DNA of 64,000 nt from NCBI GenBank assembly GCA_965223115.1, contig OZ244982.1:496001-560000 (forward strand), in the 5' to 3' direction. Made by a program: the position numbers and the translations under genes. The DNA is from CBDCUI01 sp965223115. Its GTDB lineage: Bacteria; Pseudomonadota; Gammaproteobacteria; UBA4575. Shown here piece after piece: positions 50,862 through 59,968 of the stretch (within the stretch, counting starts at the first letter, position 1; every line of letters starts with the position of its first letter). Below the pieces are notes generated by a model. That model had not been told where the DNA came from. It saw nothing but the letters and a program-made list of their open reading frames with translations, and did no database searches.

Positions 50862-51273
50862 CGGCGCCTGTCGTGGTAACCCGGGTCCAGGGGGTTGGGG
50901 TGCTATGCTGCGTTATGGTGGTAAAGAAACTTTAATCAGTGGTGCGGAAGAGCAAACCACGAATAATCGTATGGAGTTGCAGGCTGCAGTATCTGCATTA
51001 AAAAAATTAAAACGTCCGTGTAATGTCAGTATTACAACTGATTCGAGATATTTGATGGATGGGATACAGCAATGGCTGCCGAACTGGAAACAAAATGGCT
51101 GGAAAACAGCTGCAAAAAAACCTGTCAAAAACGAAGATTTATGGCGTCAATTGGATGCATTAGTTGAAGAGCATACTGTGGAATGGAAATGGGTAAAAGG
51201 TCATAGCGGCCACGTGGAAAACGAAACAGTGGATCAACTAGCGAATGATGCGATAGATAATCTGCTCACGTAA
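50833..51273 (+). CDS. rnhA: Ribonuclease HI
   Basis: Cuts RNA in RNA-DNA hybrids, clearing primers and R-loops. The 146-residue product has all four catalytic carboxylates: Asp in YTDGACRGNPGPGGWG, Glu in NNRMELQA, Asp in TTDSRYLMDGI, and the C-terminal Asp in LANDAI. I use ATG 50833 (MSEQVDIYTDG); an upstream in-frame start would add 11 residues coded inside the methyltransferase gene. The overlap with that gene is 29 bp. dnaQ follows, as in most gammaproteobacteria. Confidence 0.97.
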   Translation: MSEQVDIYTDGACRGNPGPGGWGAMLRYGGKETLISGAEEQTTNNRMELQAAVSALKKLKRPCNVSITTDSRYLMDGIQQWLPNWKQNGWKTAAKKPVKNEDLWRQLDALVEEHTVEWKWVKGHSGHVENETVDQLANDAIDNLLT

Positions 51274-51325
51274 GGATAAAGTAGCTATACTTTTGGTATA
51301 AGCTTAATAGAAATCTTTTAATAAC

Positions 51326-52045
51326 ATGCGACAAGTCGTCTTAGATACAGAAACTACTGGTCTTGAGGTTTCACAAGGCCATCGTATTATTGAAATTGGC
51401 TGTGTTGAGCTTTTGCACAGACGCACAACGGAACAAACATTTCATCAATTTTTAAATCCTGAGCGCGATATTGATGAAGGTGCATTAGAGGTGCATGGTA
51501 TCAAACAGGAATTCTTAAAAGATAAACCTAAATTTTCGAGCATTGCTGATGATCTATTACGATTTATTGATGGTGCTGAGGTCATCATACATAATGCTGC
51601 GTTTGATGTTGAGTTTATAAATGCTGAATTATCTCTAGCTAAGCATCCAATAGCTGATATTAATAAATGTTGTGAAGTAATTGATTCACTAGAGATTGCT
51701 AGAAAGATGCACCCTGGCCAAAAAAATAGTTTAGATGCTCTTTGTAAGCGCTACGAAATTGATAATTCTCACCGCGAGTTGCATGGTGCTTTACTTGATG
51801 CACAAATACTAGCCGATGTGTATTTGGCCATGACAGGAGGTCAAGAAACGCTGAGCCTTGCTGCAAATGCTGAAAAAACCAAATATCAGAGAGAAGATGA
51901 AGAAGATAATGCACTGATGACCAGACCTACATTAAATGTAATATATGCTAATGCAGAAGAATTACATGCCCATGAGTTATTCTTAAATAAAATACAACAG
52001 GAAAGTGAAGCAGGTTGTATTTGGATGAAAGGACAGTCGGAGTAA
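51326..52045 (+). CDS. dnaQ: DNA polymerase III epsilon subunit
   Basis: The 3'-5' proofreading exonuclease of the replicative polymerase. The 239-residue product has ExoI LDTETTGLE, ExoII NAAFDVEFIN and ExoIII (His-x4-Asp in HGALLDAQILADVYL). The C-terminal tail (about 60 residues) is the part that binds the alpha subunit. It stands 52 bp after rnhA on the same strand. Confidence 0.96.
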   Translation: MRQVVLDTETTGLEVSQGHRIIEIGCVELLHRRTTEQTFHQFLNPERDIDEGALEVHGIKQEFLKDKPKFSSIADDLLRFIDGAEVIIHNAAFDVEFINAELSLAKHPIADINKCCEVIDSLEIARKMHPGQKNSLDALCKRYEIDNSHRELHGALLDAQILADVYLAMTGGQETLSLAANAEKTKYQREDEEDNALMTRPTLNVIYANAEELHAHELFLNKIQQESEAGCIWMKGQSE

Positions 52046-52145
52046 ATATTAGTTTGGAATGTAGCCAACAATGGTTGCTGTATTGTATGAATTTAGTTAC
52101 ATTTCATTGTTTATAAATACCCGCCAAATTGTGGAGAAATTTATT

Positions 52146-52370
52146 ATGAGACTTAAGCTTCTAGCTATGATAACTATAACTATGTCCCTGATGTTAACAG
52201 CATGTGGAGATGACGGTGGTGCAGCAGACGGTAAATGGGTAGGCGAGGTATATGCTAGTGCAAAGACAAAATCCTCTACTATAGTAGGAGAGTTTGACTC
52301 CTATGAGGAATGTGTGGCTGAGACACAAAAGCAGGCAAAGTCTGGTGTGTTTAACTGCGGCATTAAATAG
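52146..52370 (+). CDS. Small lipoprotein, unrecognised
   Basis: A 74-residue product with a clear lipoprotein signal (MRLKLLAMITITMSLMLTAC, lipobox LTAC). The short mature part has two further cysteines (EECVAETQ and FNCGIK). ATG 52146 has GGAGA 8 nt upstream; an earlier frame opening at 52071 is not needed. I do not recognise a family. It sits between dnaQ and convergent smpB. Confidence 0.7.
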   Translation: MRLKLLAMITITMSLMLTACGDDGGAADGKWVGEVYASAKTKSSTIVGEFDSYEECVAETQKQAKSGVFNCGIK

Positions 52371-52396
52371 AAACAACGCTTGATATTAAGGGAATG

Positions 52397-52870
52397 TTAT
52401 TTTCCGTGCTTAAGTAGCCTTTGTTTATCTCGTTGCCAGTCACGTTCTTTAATACTTGCACGCTTATCCTGCTTTTGCTTACCTTGAGCAATGCCTATTT
52501 CAATTTTGGCAATCCCTTTTTTCCAATACATTGATAGCGGCACTATGGTGAAGCCTTTTCTTTCCACAGCCCCAACTAGTTTTGCTAATTCACTTTTGTT
52601 TAGCAACAATTTGCGTGTGCGTGTTGGGTCATTGACTTTATGGGTTGATGCTGTAGGTAAAGGGCTGATATGTGCACCCAGTAACCATGCTTCCATGTTT
52701 TTGATAAGTATATAGCTTTCTTTTAATTGTATGCTCTTAGCTCGCAAACTTTTTACTTCCCAGCCTTCAAGCACAATCCCTGCTTCAATTTTTTCCTTTA
52801 TAAAATAATCATGACGGGCTTTTTTATTGACCGCTATAATATTATTGGGTTTAGATTTAGATTTTGCCAT
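52397..52870 (-). CDS. smpB: SsrA-binding protein
   Basis: Binds tmRNA and delivers it to stalled ribosomes, which leads to tagging for ClpXP. The 157-residue beta-barrel protein contains NKKARHDYFIKEKIEAGIVL, GWEVKSLRA and the basic tail KRASIKERDWQRDKQRLLK that enters the A-site. No ssrA gene was found in the window. It is divergent from the NSS transporter. Together with clpP and clpX in the window it completes part of the trans-translation route. Confidence 0.97.
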   Translation of the reverse strand: MAKSKSKPNNIIAVNKKARHDYFIKEKIEAGIVLEGWEVKSLRAKSIQLKESYILIKNMEAWLLGAHISPLPTASTHKVNDPTRTRKLLLNKSELAKLVGAVERKGFTIVPLSMYWKKGIAKIEIGIAQGKQKQDKRASIKERDWQRDKQRLLKHGK

Positions 52871-52976
52871 TTTTCTATTATGTTCTATTTGAAAACAGCT
52901 TGCGATGCTTAGTGGTAATAGTTAGTCGATGTAGCTGCAAGTTTATTAGTGTCACTTATAGTTTTAGGTTAGTTTT

Positions 52977-54374
52977 ATGACTACTTCAAGAACTTCCATA
53001 CATGGATACTGGTCGTCTCGGTTCGCATTTGTTTTAGCTGCAGCGGGTTCTGCTGTTGGCTTGGGTAATATTTGGAAATTTCCTTACATGGCTGGTGAAA
53101 ATGGGGGTGGTGCATTCGTATTGCTATATCTGATTTGCATCTTATTATTCGGTATTCCCGTTATGATGTCAGAAGTGTTGCTGGGCAGACGGGGTCGTAG
53201 TAGCCCTGCAAACACGATGAACCTACTGGCAGTAGAAGAAAATCGCAATGGTTCATGGAGCTTGCTTGGTTTGATGGGCGTGCTTGCTGGGTTTCTTATT
53301 CTTTCTTATTACAGTGTAATTGCTGGCTGGGCATTAGCTTACGTGGTGGAGACTGGGTCTGGTGCATTTGTTCAGATTTCTAGCGAAGGTGCTGGGGATG
53401 TATTTGATGCATTGATATCAAATCCCCATCGTTTAATTTTTTGGCACACTTTGTTTTTAGTTATAACGATGATAGTAGTTATAAGGGGCGTTAACAGAGG
53501 CCTTGAAACTGCTGTACGTTTTTTAATGCCCACACTATTTGTATTAATACTCGTAATGATTGCTTATTCAATATTATATGGAGAATTTTTATCTGGTCTA
53601 AAGTTTTTATTTGCACCTGACTTTTCTAAATTAACTCCAGAAGTTGTTTTGAAGGCAATGGGGCAAGCATTTTTTAGTCTTAGTCTCGGTATGGGGGCGA
53701 TAATGATGTATGGATCTTATTTGCCAAAAAATGCATCTATTGCAACAACAAGCTTTCAAGTTGCGATTGCAGACACACTTGTTGCTTTACTTGCTGGATT
53801 AGCAATTTTCCCAATTGTTTTTGCTAATGGCTTAGAAGCTGGGCAAGGACCAGGATTAATTTTTAATACATTGCCGTTGGCTTTTGGTCAAATGTCAGGC
53901 GGCATATTGTTTGGCACTTTGTTTTTTATCTTGTTAGTTTTTGCTGCTTGGACGTCAGCAATTTCCCTTATTGAGCCTGCAGTAGCTTGGCTTATAGAAA
54001 AATTTTCGATATCCCGTTTAACGTCGTCATTAATTTGTGCAGCAATAACTTGGTTTATTGGCCTTGGAACTGTATTTTCATTTAACAAATGGAAGAAGAT
54101 CGAATTATTTAATGGTACTTTCCTTGAAGGAAAATCATTTTTTGATTTATTGGATTATGCCACTTCAAATATTATGTTACCTCTAGGTGGCATTTTAATT
54201 TGTATATTTGCAGCTTGGATGATGCGCGAATCTTCACGAAGAGATGAACTTAGTATTCAACATGAAGGCAGTTATCTTTTATGGCGCTTTTTGGCTAGAT
54301 ACCTTACACCTATAGGCGTGATCTTAATTTTTTTACATGTGATAGGTGTATTAGACAAAGTGTTTTTTAATTAG
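52977..54374 (+). CDS. Neurotransmitter:sodium symporter (NSS/SNF) family transporter
   Basis: Sodium-coupled amino-acid or amine importer of the LeuT fold. The 465-residue product has about twelve helices, the unwound TM1 motif AAAGSAVGLGNIWKFPYMAGENGGG that forms sodium and substrate sites, and the later GQAFFSLSLGMGAIMMYGSY and FAAWTSAISLIEP segments. Substrate cannot be told. ratA follows 10 nt downstream, but functional linkage is not suggested. Confidence 0.94.
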   Translation: MTTSRTSIHGYWSSRFAFVLAAAGSAVGLGNIWKFPYMAGENGGGAFVLLYLICILLFGIPVMMSEVLLGRRGRSSPANTMNLLAVEENRNGSWSLLGLMGVLAGFLILSYYSVIAGWALAYVVETGSGAFVQISSEGAGDVFDALISNPHRLIFWHTLFLVITMIVVIRGVNRGLETAVRFLMPTLFVLILVMIAYSILYGEFLSGLKFLFAPDFSKLTPEVVLKAMGQAFFSLSLGMGAIMMYGSYLPKNASIATTSFQVAIADTLVALLAGLAIFPIVFANGLEAGQGPGLIFNTLPLAFGQMSGGILFGTLFFILLVFAAWTSAISLIEPAVAWLIEKFSISRLTSSLICAAITWFIGLGTVFSFNKWKKIELFNGTFLEGKSFFDLLDYATSNIMLPLGGILICIFAAWMMRESSRRDELSIQHEGSYLLWRFLARYLTPIGVILIFLHVIGVLDKVFFN

Positions 54375-54384
54375 CATTATTTAT

Positions 54385-54819
54385 ATGACACATGTGCAAC
54401 GTAGTGCATTGTTGCCTTATTCTATAGCGCAGATGTATGAATTAGTCAATGATGTAGATTCTTATCCGGAATTTATACCATGGTGTATAAATTCTAAGGT
54501 ACATAGTGAAGAGGAGCATGAAAAACAAGCAACCATGTACTTCGCTAGTAAAGGTATAAAAGCATCTGTAACGACTAGGAATGAACTTGTTAAAAACAAA
54601 GAAATAATTATGCATTTAGTAGAAGGTCCTTTTAAGCATTTAATAGGAAGCTGGAAATTTACTACAATAGATAATAGTGCATGTCGTGTGGAGCTTGACA
54701 TGTGTTTTTCATTTTCTAATCGTTTGTACGAAGCTACGCTTGGCCCAATTTTTAATCAGGTGGCAAATAGACTTGTTTCAGCATTTGCGCAAAGAGCTGA
54801 AGATATTTATGGAAAATAA
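54385..54819 (+). CDS. ratA: Ribosome association toxin RatA / coenzyme Q-binding START-like protein
   Basis: A 144-residue polyketide-cyclase/START-fold protein. Features: ALLPYSIAQMYELVNDVDSYPEFIPWC, EATLGPIFNQVANRLVSAFAQRAEDIY. Relatives (E. coli RatA/YfjG, yeast Coq10) bind ubiquinone or block ribosome subunit joining; which role applies here is open. It overlaps the next gene by 11 bp and lies close to smpB, the common ratA-ratB/smpB arrangement. Confidence 0.92.
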   Translation: MTHVQRSALLPYSIAQMYELVNDVDSYPEFIPWCINSKVHSEEEHEKQATMYFASKGIKASVTTRNELVKNKEIIMHLVEGPFKHLIGSWKFTTIDNSACRVELDMCFSFSNRLYEATLGPIFNQVANRLVSAFAQRAEDIYGK

Positions 54820-55099
54820 AAAATTAATTAACGTAAAGGTTTGTTATGCAAAACCTGATTATCAGGAAATAATTTCAATTACGCTACCCACCGGGTCTAA
54901 TATTTTATCTGCTATTCAGCATTCTGGAATTATGTATAAATTTCCAGAAATTGATTTATCTGTAAATAGTGTAGGTATATTTGGCTATATAACAAGTTTG
55001 AAACACATTTTATCTGATAATGACAGGGTAGAGATCTATCGCCCATTGCGAAAAAATCCAATGGAAGCTAGGCGGCTACGTGCTGAACTAAACAAGTAA
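54809..55099 (+). CDS. ratB: RnfH / RatB family protein (ubiquitin-like fold)
   Basis: A 96-residue protein of family UPF0125. ATG 54809 starts inside the end of ratA (11-bp overlap), giving MENKKLINVKVCYAKPDYQE. The C-terminal DRVEIYRPLRKNPMEARRLR is diagnostic. It has a beta-grasp (ubiquitin-like) fold by family. Function unknown apart from the constant association with ratA. Confidence 0.92.
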   Translation: MENKKLINVKVCYAKPDYQEIISITLPTGSNILSAIQHSGIMYKFPEIDLSVNSVGIFGYITSLKHILSDNDRVEIYRPLRKNPMEARRLRAELNK

Positions 55100-55140
55100 G
55101 TAGTTTATAGTGTTAACGTTATATATTTAAAGGTAATAAA

Positions 55141-55566
55141 GTGGAAACTGTAAACAAACAATCGTTTCTTGTATTGGTTTTGTTAATATTTTTTAATACA
55201 GCATATGCTGAGGGCATGAATGTTAAAACAGGTTTGTGGGAAATGAAAAATGTAGTTACTTTGCCAATGGGGAACGGCATACAAGAAAGCTCAACACAAG
55301 AATGCATTGATAAGGCTAGCATTAGGCCCAAAGATATGATGCAAGATGCTCAAGGCTGCAAAGTCCTTAATGCAAATGTAGAAAAAGATAATATGGATTG
55401 GACAATTAGTTGCAATAATTCTGGTGTGGAAATGATAGGAAAAGGGCATGCTAAGTCTGGTGGCACCACTGTTAAAGGGGGTATGAATATTTCAGCAACG
55501 TTTAATGGGCAAACGATGGAAATGTCTACTACTTGGGAGGGGAAACATATTGGTGATTGTAAGTAG
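55141..55566 (+). CDS. DUF3617 periplasmic protein
   Basis: A 141-residue secreted protein. GTG start with AAAGG 7 nt upstream; signal peptide SFLVLVLLIFFNTAYA with cleavage near residue 23. The mature part begins MNVKTGLWEMKN and ends TFNGQTMEMSTTWEGKHIGDC, with conserved cysteines (QECID, GCKVL, SCNNS), as in the DUF3617 family. Function unknown; often seen as small periplasmic proteins in proteobacteria. Confidence 0.82.
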   Translation: METVNKQSFLVLVLLIFFNTAYAEGMNVKTGLWEMKNVVTLPMGNGIQESSTQECIDKASIRPKDMMQDAQGCKVLNANVEKDNMDWTISCNNSGVEMIGKGHAKSGGTTVKGGMNISATFNGQTMEMSTTWEGKHIGDCK

Positions 55567-55600
55567 GTAATTGCTACCTATTTTACTGTAGGATTGGTTG

Positions 55601-56110
55601 TTAGATTGGGTCTTTATTCGTTTCTAAAATTTCCTCTAGCTCATCAGCTTGATTTTCCAGTTCTTCTTGTTCTTCCAGGTTTTGAGCCTCTTCCTTAGTG
55701 GCTTCTAGCTCAGATTCAAGTTGGTTATCGATGTCCTTGCTACCTTCAGCTTCTGCAATAGTTGTATCGCTTGCAGGAATATCATGCTTAATGATTTCGA
55801 TAATTTCTCCACGATCAAAAATCAGTGATAATTGTTTGCGCTGTTGTTCTCCATATCCTGGTGTAAAGTGGTATATATAATCCCACCGATCCGGATGAAA
55901 GCTATCTACAATTAGCGGATTTCCTAACACAAAGCGTACTTGTTCTTTGCTCATGCCTAAAATGATTTTATTAACAGCTTCGGCTTCGATTGCATTGCCT
56001 TGTTGTATATCAATTTTGTACACGGTGAGGAGCTTGCCAAGCTTGTTTTGACAACCGTTTAAGCTTAGTACGCAAGTAATTAACAGGATAAATAATTTAA
56101 TATGTTTCAT
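55601..56110 (-). CDS. bamE: Outer membrane assembly lipoprotein BamE
   Basis: Lipoprotein of the BAM complex that inserts outer-membrane proteins. The 169-residue product has lipobox LNGC, then IDIQQGNAIEAEAVNKIILG, MSKEQVRFVLGNPLIVD and FHPDRWDYIYHF, the SmpA/OmlA fold. A C-terminal extension of about 60 residues is almost entirely Glu, Asp, Leu, Gln and Asn and looks like an acidic coiled coil; it is absent in E. coli BamE. recN is directly upstream (2 nt gap). Confidence 0.93.
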   Translation of the reverse strand: MKHIKLFILLITCVLSLNGCQNKLGKLLTVYKIDIQQGNAIEAEAVNKIILGMSKEQVRFVLGNPLIVDSFHPDRWDYIYHFTPGYGEQQRKQLSLIFDRGEIIEIIKHDIPASDTTIAEAEGSKDIDNQLESELEATKEEAQNLEEQEELENQADELEEILETNKDPI

Positions 56111-56112
56111 GA

Positions 56113-57789
56113 TTAACTGTTGCTGACTTGGTCTAACATCTCTTTAGCATATTCATGAGTGTTACGGGTCATTTCTATTCCACCGAGCATGCGTGCAAGT
56201 TCGTTTATACGCTCGGATTTAGAGAGATGGTTGATTTTAGTTTTAACAGAATTATTTTCTTCAAGTTTGCTAACTTTGTAATGATTATGTGCTTGTGCTG
56301 CAACTTGGGCTAGATGTGTCACACAAAATACCTGAGCATTACTTCCTAGTTTGCGTAAATGGTTTCCAACCACTTCTGCAGTTGCTCCCCCTACGCCCGT
56401 ATCGACTTCATCAAAAATAAGAGTAGGTATTCCTAACTTATTTGCAGTAGCCATCTGTATGGCCAAGCTTAGTCTTGAAAGTTCACCACCTGAAGCAACT
56501 TTTTGGATAGGCCGCAAAGGTTGTCCAGGATTCATACTTACTAAAAACTGTATTTCATCTAGGCCATTTAAAGACAAATCTTGTGTTTTTTTTGGTTGAA
56601 TATCTATATAAAAACGTCCACCTTGCATGCCTAGAGACTGCATGGACTTTGTTATTTTATCATTAAGTTTGTTGGCAAATTGTTTTCGAATTACGCTGAT
56701 TTGTTTTGCTAAAGTGCGATACTGGTGTTCTGATTCATGCATGGATGCCTTAATTTTTTCTGGGTCTTCATGGTTACTTTTGAGTTTATCTAGTTCGGCT
56801 TGAATAGACTTATGAAGAGTTATTAGCTCTGGTGGTTTTACTTTATGTTTACGGGCGACATCTTCAATTGCTGCGATTCGTTCTTCTAGCTGCTGTAATT
56901 CTTGAGGGTTTGCAGACGTGCTCTCAGAAAAATCACGCAAAGTATTTGCGATATCCTTGAGTTGCATATGAACATTTTGCAGTTCTTCTGATAGTTTTAT
57001 AAGAGCAGGTTCAATGGCGCTTAGTTTTTCTAATTCACTAGATATAGTCGTTATGTGGTCGTAGACTGCATTTTCGTTGTCCCCAGCAAGTTGTTCTGAT
57101 AAGCGTTTAGTCCCTTCATTTAATTCTTTTGCATTACTCAATCTTGAATATTGTTCATTGATTTGATCATACTCTCCTTTGTTCAGGTTGAGTTGGTCAA
57201 GCTCATTTATTTGATAGTGTAATAATTCAAGTTGTGAAATAGAGTTTTCATGATTGCCTTCAACTATTTGTAATTGATTATTTAAACTTTGCCAAAGACG
57301 ATAAAATTTTGCTATGTTTTCAACTTTGGTTTCATTACCAGAATAATTATCTAATAGCTCACGTTGTTTATCTTTTCGCATTAATGATTGATGCTCATGT
57401 TGACCATAAACATCAACGAATAAATCGCCAAGGCTTCGTAATACAGTTAAAGAGCAAGGGGTATTATTGATGTATGCTTTTGATTTTCCATCAGGTGAAA
57501 TCACACGACGTAGAGTGCAATCTTCGCCAGAATTAAGATCATGCTCTTTTAACCATGTTATTGCATGTTCTATATTGCTGATTTCTAATGTGGCAACTAT
57601 TTCGACTTTCTCATCAGTATTGCGTGCAACTGAGCGATCTGCGCGATTCCCAAGTGCTAAGTTAAGCGCATCTATAATGATGGATTTTCCTGCACCAGTT
57701 TCACCAGTTAATACACTCATGCCAGTGAAGAAATCTAACTCTAGCTGGTCAATAATTGCAAAATTACTAATGTAGATTGATTTAAGCAT
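56113..57789 (-). CDS. recN: DNA repair protein RecN
   Basis: SMC-like ATPase acting in double-strand break repair. The 558-residue product has Walker A GETGAGKS near residue 30, two long coiled-coil arms in the middle, the signature VASGGELSRLSLA near residue 425, and Walker B TLIFDEVDTGVGG. No LexA box is seen in the short gap to nadK, so SOS control cannot be read here. It precedes bamE on the same strand. Confidence 0.97.
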   Translation of the reverse strand: MLKSIYISNFAIIDQLELDFFTGMSVLTGETGAGKSIIIDALNLALGNRADRSVARNTDEKVEIVATLEISNIEHAITWLKEHDLNSGEDCTLRRVISPDGKSKAYINNTPCSLTVLRSLGDLFVDVYGQHEHQSLMRKDKQRELLDNYSGNETKVENIAKFYRLWQSLNNQLQIVEGNHENSISQLELLHYQINELDQLNLNKGEYDQINEQYSRLSNAKELNEGTKRLSEQLAGDNENAVYDHITTISSELEKLSAIEPALIKLSEELQNVHMQLKDIANTLRDFSESTSANPQELQQLEERIAAIEDVARKHKVKPPELITLHKSIQAELDKLKSNHEDPEKIKASMHESEHQYRTLAKQISVIRKQFANKLNDKITKSMQSLGMQGGRFYIDIQPKKTQDLSLNGLDEIQFLVSMNPGQPLRPIQKVASGGELSRLSLAIQMATANKLGIPTLIFDEVDTGVGGATAEVVGNHLRKLGSNAQVFCVTHLAQVAAQAHNHYKVSKLEENNSVKTKINHLSKSERINELARMLGGIEMTRNTHEYAKEMLDQVSNS

Positions 57790-57815
57790 AAATCTGCAAT
57801 AAAGATTGGTGCTAT

Positions 57816-58706
57816 TTAGGATTTTTTGTTGTTAGGAGGAGTGCTCCAACGTAACTTTTCACGCAATACATCAAAATAATCATAATGTTTTGGTTGAATG
57901 AGTCGAAGAGTATATTTGCCTTTTTCTATTGTTATTGTATCTCCAGGCTTAAATTCCATATTGATTTGTCCGTCAATAGAGGCTAGGGCTGTGTGACGAT
58001 TTTGTTTGGCTAACATTATTTCAACTTGACTTTCAGCGTCAACAACAATGGGGCGATTACTTAATGTATGGGGGCATATTGGTACAAGAACAATTGCATC
58101 CAAGTTGGGATGTAAAATTGGGCCGCCACCAGATAAAGCATAGGCAGTCGATCCGGTTGGCGTGGCAACTATATAGCCATCAGCACGAAGTGTATTTAAA
58201 TGCTGGTCATTTACTCGAGCCTCAAATTCGATCATGCGCACCATTTGCATAGCATGAACCACGACATCATTAACAGCATTTGATGTGCTAATTATTTTTC
58301 CTTCTCTCTTTAAGCTGGCTTGTAATACAAATCGTTGTTCTTCAATAAAATTACCTGCAAAAATTTGGTCTAATTGCTGTTCTATTTTAAAAGGACTGAT
58401 TTCAGCAAGAAAACCAAGATGACCCATATTGATCCCAAGTATAGGAATATTTTTTTCAATAATGCTATGCGCAGCATGTAAGATTGTTCCATCACCACCT
58501 ACTACAATGACCAAGTCACAGTTTTGTGCTATTTCTTTAATACTACTGGGCTGAATAGAATTATCGTTGAGCAGGCTCATGGTGACTTGGTCTGTAGAGA
58601 TATCTACAGATTTAGCCAATAGATACTGATACAGCGTCTGTATAGTATTTGCAATATGTTGATCGTTGGGTTTGGAAATGATTCCGATTTTGGAAAATTG
58701 GCTCAC
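57816..58706 (-). CDS. nadK: NAD kinase
   Basis: Phosphorylates NAD to NADP. The 296-residue product has the GGDGTILHAA motif, the NMGHLGFLAEI segment, the VVHAMQMVRMIEFE segment and the GSTAYALSGGGPI motif of the substrate pocket. I use GTG 58706 (VSQFSKIGIISKP), which matches family length; ATG 58742 would add 12 residues. A TATAAT lies just before the GTG on the minus strand. The gene is divergent from hrcA. Confidence 0.95.
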   Translation of the reverse strand: MSQFSKIGIISKPNDQHIANTIQTLYQYLLAKSVDISTDQVTMSLLNDNSIQPSSIKEIAQNCDLVIVVGGDGTILHAAHSIIEKNIPILGINMGHLGFLAEISPFKIEQQLDQIFAGNFIEEQRFVLQASLKREGKIISTSNAVNDVVVHAMQMVRMIEFEARVNDQHLNTLRADGYIVATPTGSTAYALSGGGPILHPNLDAIVLVPICPHTLSNRPIVVDAESQVEIMLAKQNRHTALASIDGQINMEFKPGDTITIEKGKYTLRLIQPKHYDYFDVLREKLRWSTPPNNKKS

Positions 58707-58774
58707 GGTCAAATTATATCTAGTTTTATTAAAAGCTATCATGGATCAAGTGCTTACACTAGTCAGAACATTTC

Positions 58775-58803
58775 TTGACATGTCTGCGTAGTATTGCAAT
58801 CAT
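58775..58803 (+). promoter_or_regulatory. Probable sigma-70 promoter of hrcA
   Basis: TTGACA (58775-58780) with a 17-bp spacer to a weak -10, AATCAT (58798-58803). The CIRCE operator starts at 58809, where transcription would begin. Confidence 0.55.
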
Positions 58804-58808
58804 GTATT

Positions 58809-58835
58809 TTGGCACTCTATCATAAAGAGTGCTAA
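58809..58835 (+). promoter_or_regulatory. CIRCE operator, binding site of HrcA
   Basis: TTGGCACTC, a 9-bp spacer and GAGTGCTAA match the consensus TTAGCACTC-N9-GAGTGCTAA with one change. HrcA is encoded 24 bp downstream, so it controls its own operon. Confidence 0.95.
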
Positions 58836-58859
58836 AACTTGCTGAAATGTCAATAATTC

Positions 58860-59918
58860 ATGGTTTCGATCGAAGATTCAACAAATTCACTAAATGAACG
58901 CACTCAACACTTATTAAAAGTGTTGGTGGAGAGTTATATAACGAATGGTCAGCCTTTAGGGTCACGTACCTTGGCAAAGCTTTCAGAGTTAGACGTTAGT
59001 CCTGCAACAATACGTAATGTGATGTCTGATTTAGAAGAGTTGGGTTTTGTAGAGTCACCACATACTTCTGCGGGTCGTATACCGACAACAAAAGGCTATC
59101 GCCTGTTTGTAGATACAATGCTTAAAGTGCAACCAGTGACTACAGATATCGTATCACAGTTAGTTGAAAATTTAGATCCAAATCAGTCAACCAATAGTTT
59201 GGTTAAAAGTGCTTCCGGATTGTTGTCAGGATTAACTAGCATGGCAGGTGTTGTGACATTGCCCAAACATGATCGCGCTGAATTTCGGCAAATTGAGTTT
59301 TTGCCATTATCAGATCAACGTGTTTTAGCAATCTTAGTTATGAACCAAAAGGAAGTGCAAAACCGAATTTTACATACAGATCGTGAATACACGGAATCAG
59401 AACTGCAAGAAGCTGCAAATTATCTGAATGATTTATGTGCAGGCCAAGATCTGGTGACTGCACGACAAAAGATCTTAGATGAGCTAAATAGTGTACGCGA
59501 ATACATGAATGATTTGATGCGTTCTGCGGTGGAGATGGGTGAAAAGATTTTTTCAGAATCAGATAAAAATGATGCAGATTTTGTAGTTGTGGGACAAACA
59601 AACTTAATGGAATATGATGAATTGTCTGATATAGAAAAATTGAGGAGCTTGTTTGAAGCTTTTGGGCAAAAGCGAGAATTTTTGAACTTATTAGATCGAT
59701 GTATTTTTGCAGATGGGATACAAATCTTTATTGGGCAGGAATCTGGCTATAAAGTGCTAGATGACTGCAGTGTAATCACTTCGCCTTATGCAGTTGACGA
59801 TGAAATAATGGGTGTGCTTGCAGTAGTTGGGCCTACTCGCATGTCTTATGATCGTGTGATCCCCATTGTCGATTTAACAGCTAAGTTGTTAGGCGAAGCC
59901 TTGAATAATCAAAATTAG
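58860..59918 (+). CDS. hrcA: Heat-inducible transcription repressor HrcA
   Basis: Binds CIRCE and represses chaperone genes; its activity is maintained by GroEL. The 352-residue product has a winged helix at residues 20-90 (LLKVLVESYITNGQPLGSRT, VSPATIRNVMSDLEELGFVE, SAGRIPTTKGYRLFVD) and a GAF-like C-terminal domain (GPTRMSYDRVIPIVDLTAKL). It is a full-length family member. It heads hrcA-grpE-dnaK-dnaJ. Confidence 0.97.
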   Translation: MVSIEDSTNSLNERTQHLLKVLVESYITNGQPLGSRTLAKLSELDVSPATIRNVMSDLEELGFVESPHTSAGRIPTTKGYRLFVDTMLKVQPVTTDIVSQLVENLDPNQSTNSLVKSASGLLSGLTSMAGVVTLPKHDRAEFRQIEFLPLSDQRVLAILVMNQKEVQNRILHTDREYTESELQEAANYLNDLCAGQDLVTARQKILDELNSVREYMNDLMRSAVEMGEKIFSESDKNDADFVVVGQTNLMEYDELSDIEKLRSLFEAFGQKREFLNLLDRCIFADGIQIFIGQESGYKVLDDCSVITSPYAVDDEIMGVLAVVGPTRMSYDRVIPIVDLTAKLLGEALNNQN

Positions 59919-59968
59919 TCCATATTTTCAACTAATAATGACAGCGTTAATTTACGTTATATAGAGTT

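Noticed and set aside
52871..52976. Glycine or similar riboswitch before the NSS transporter
   Set aside because: CTTGC/GCAAG pairing is possible but the conserved glycine-riboswitch core is missing.
57790..57815. LexA box in front of recN
   Set aside because: Only 26 bp lie between nadK and recN, and no CTGT-N8-ACAG pattern is seen.
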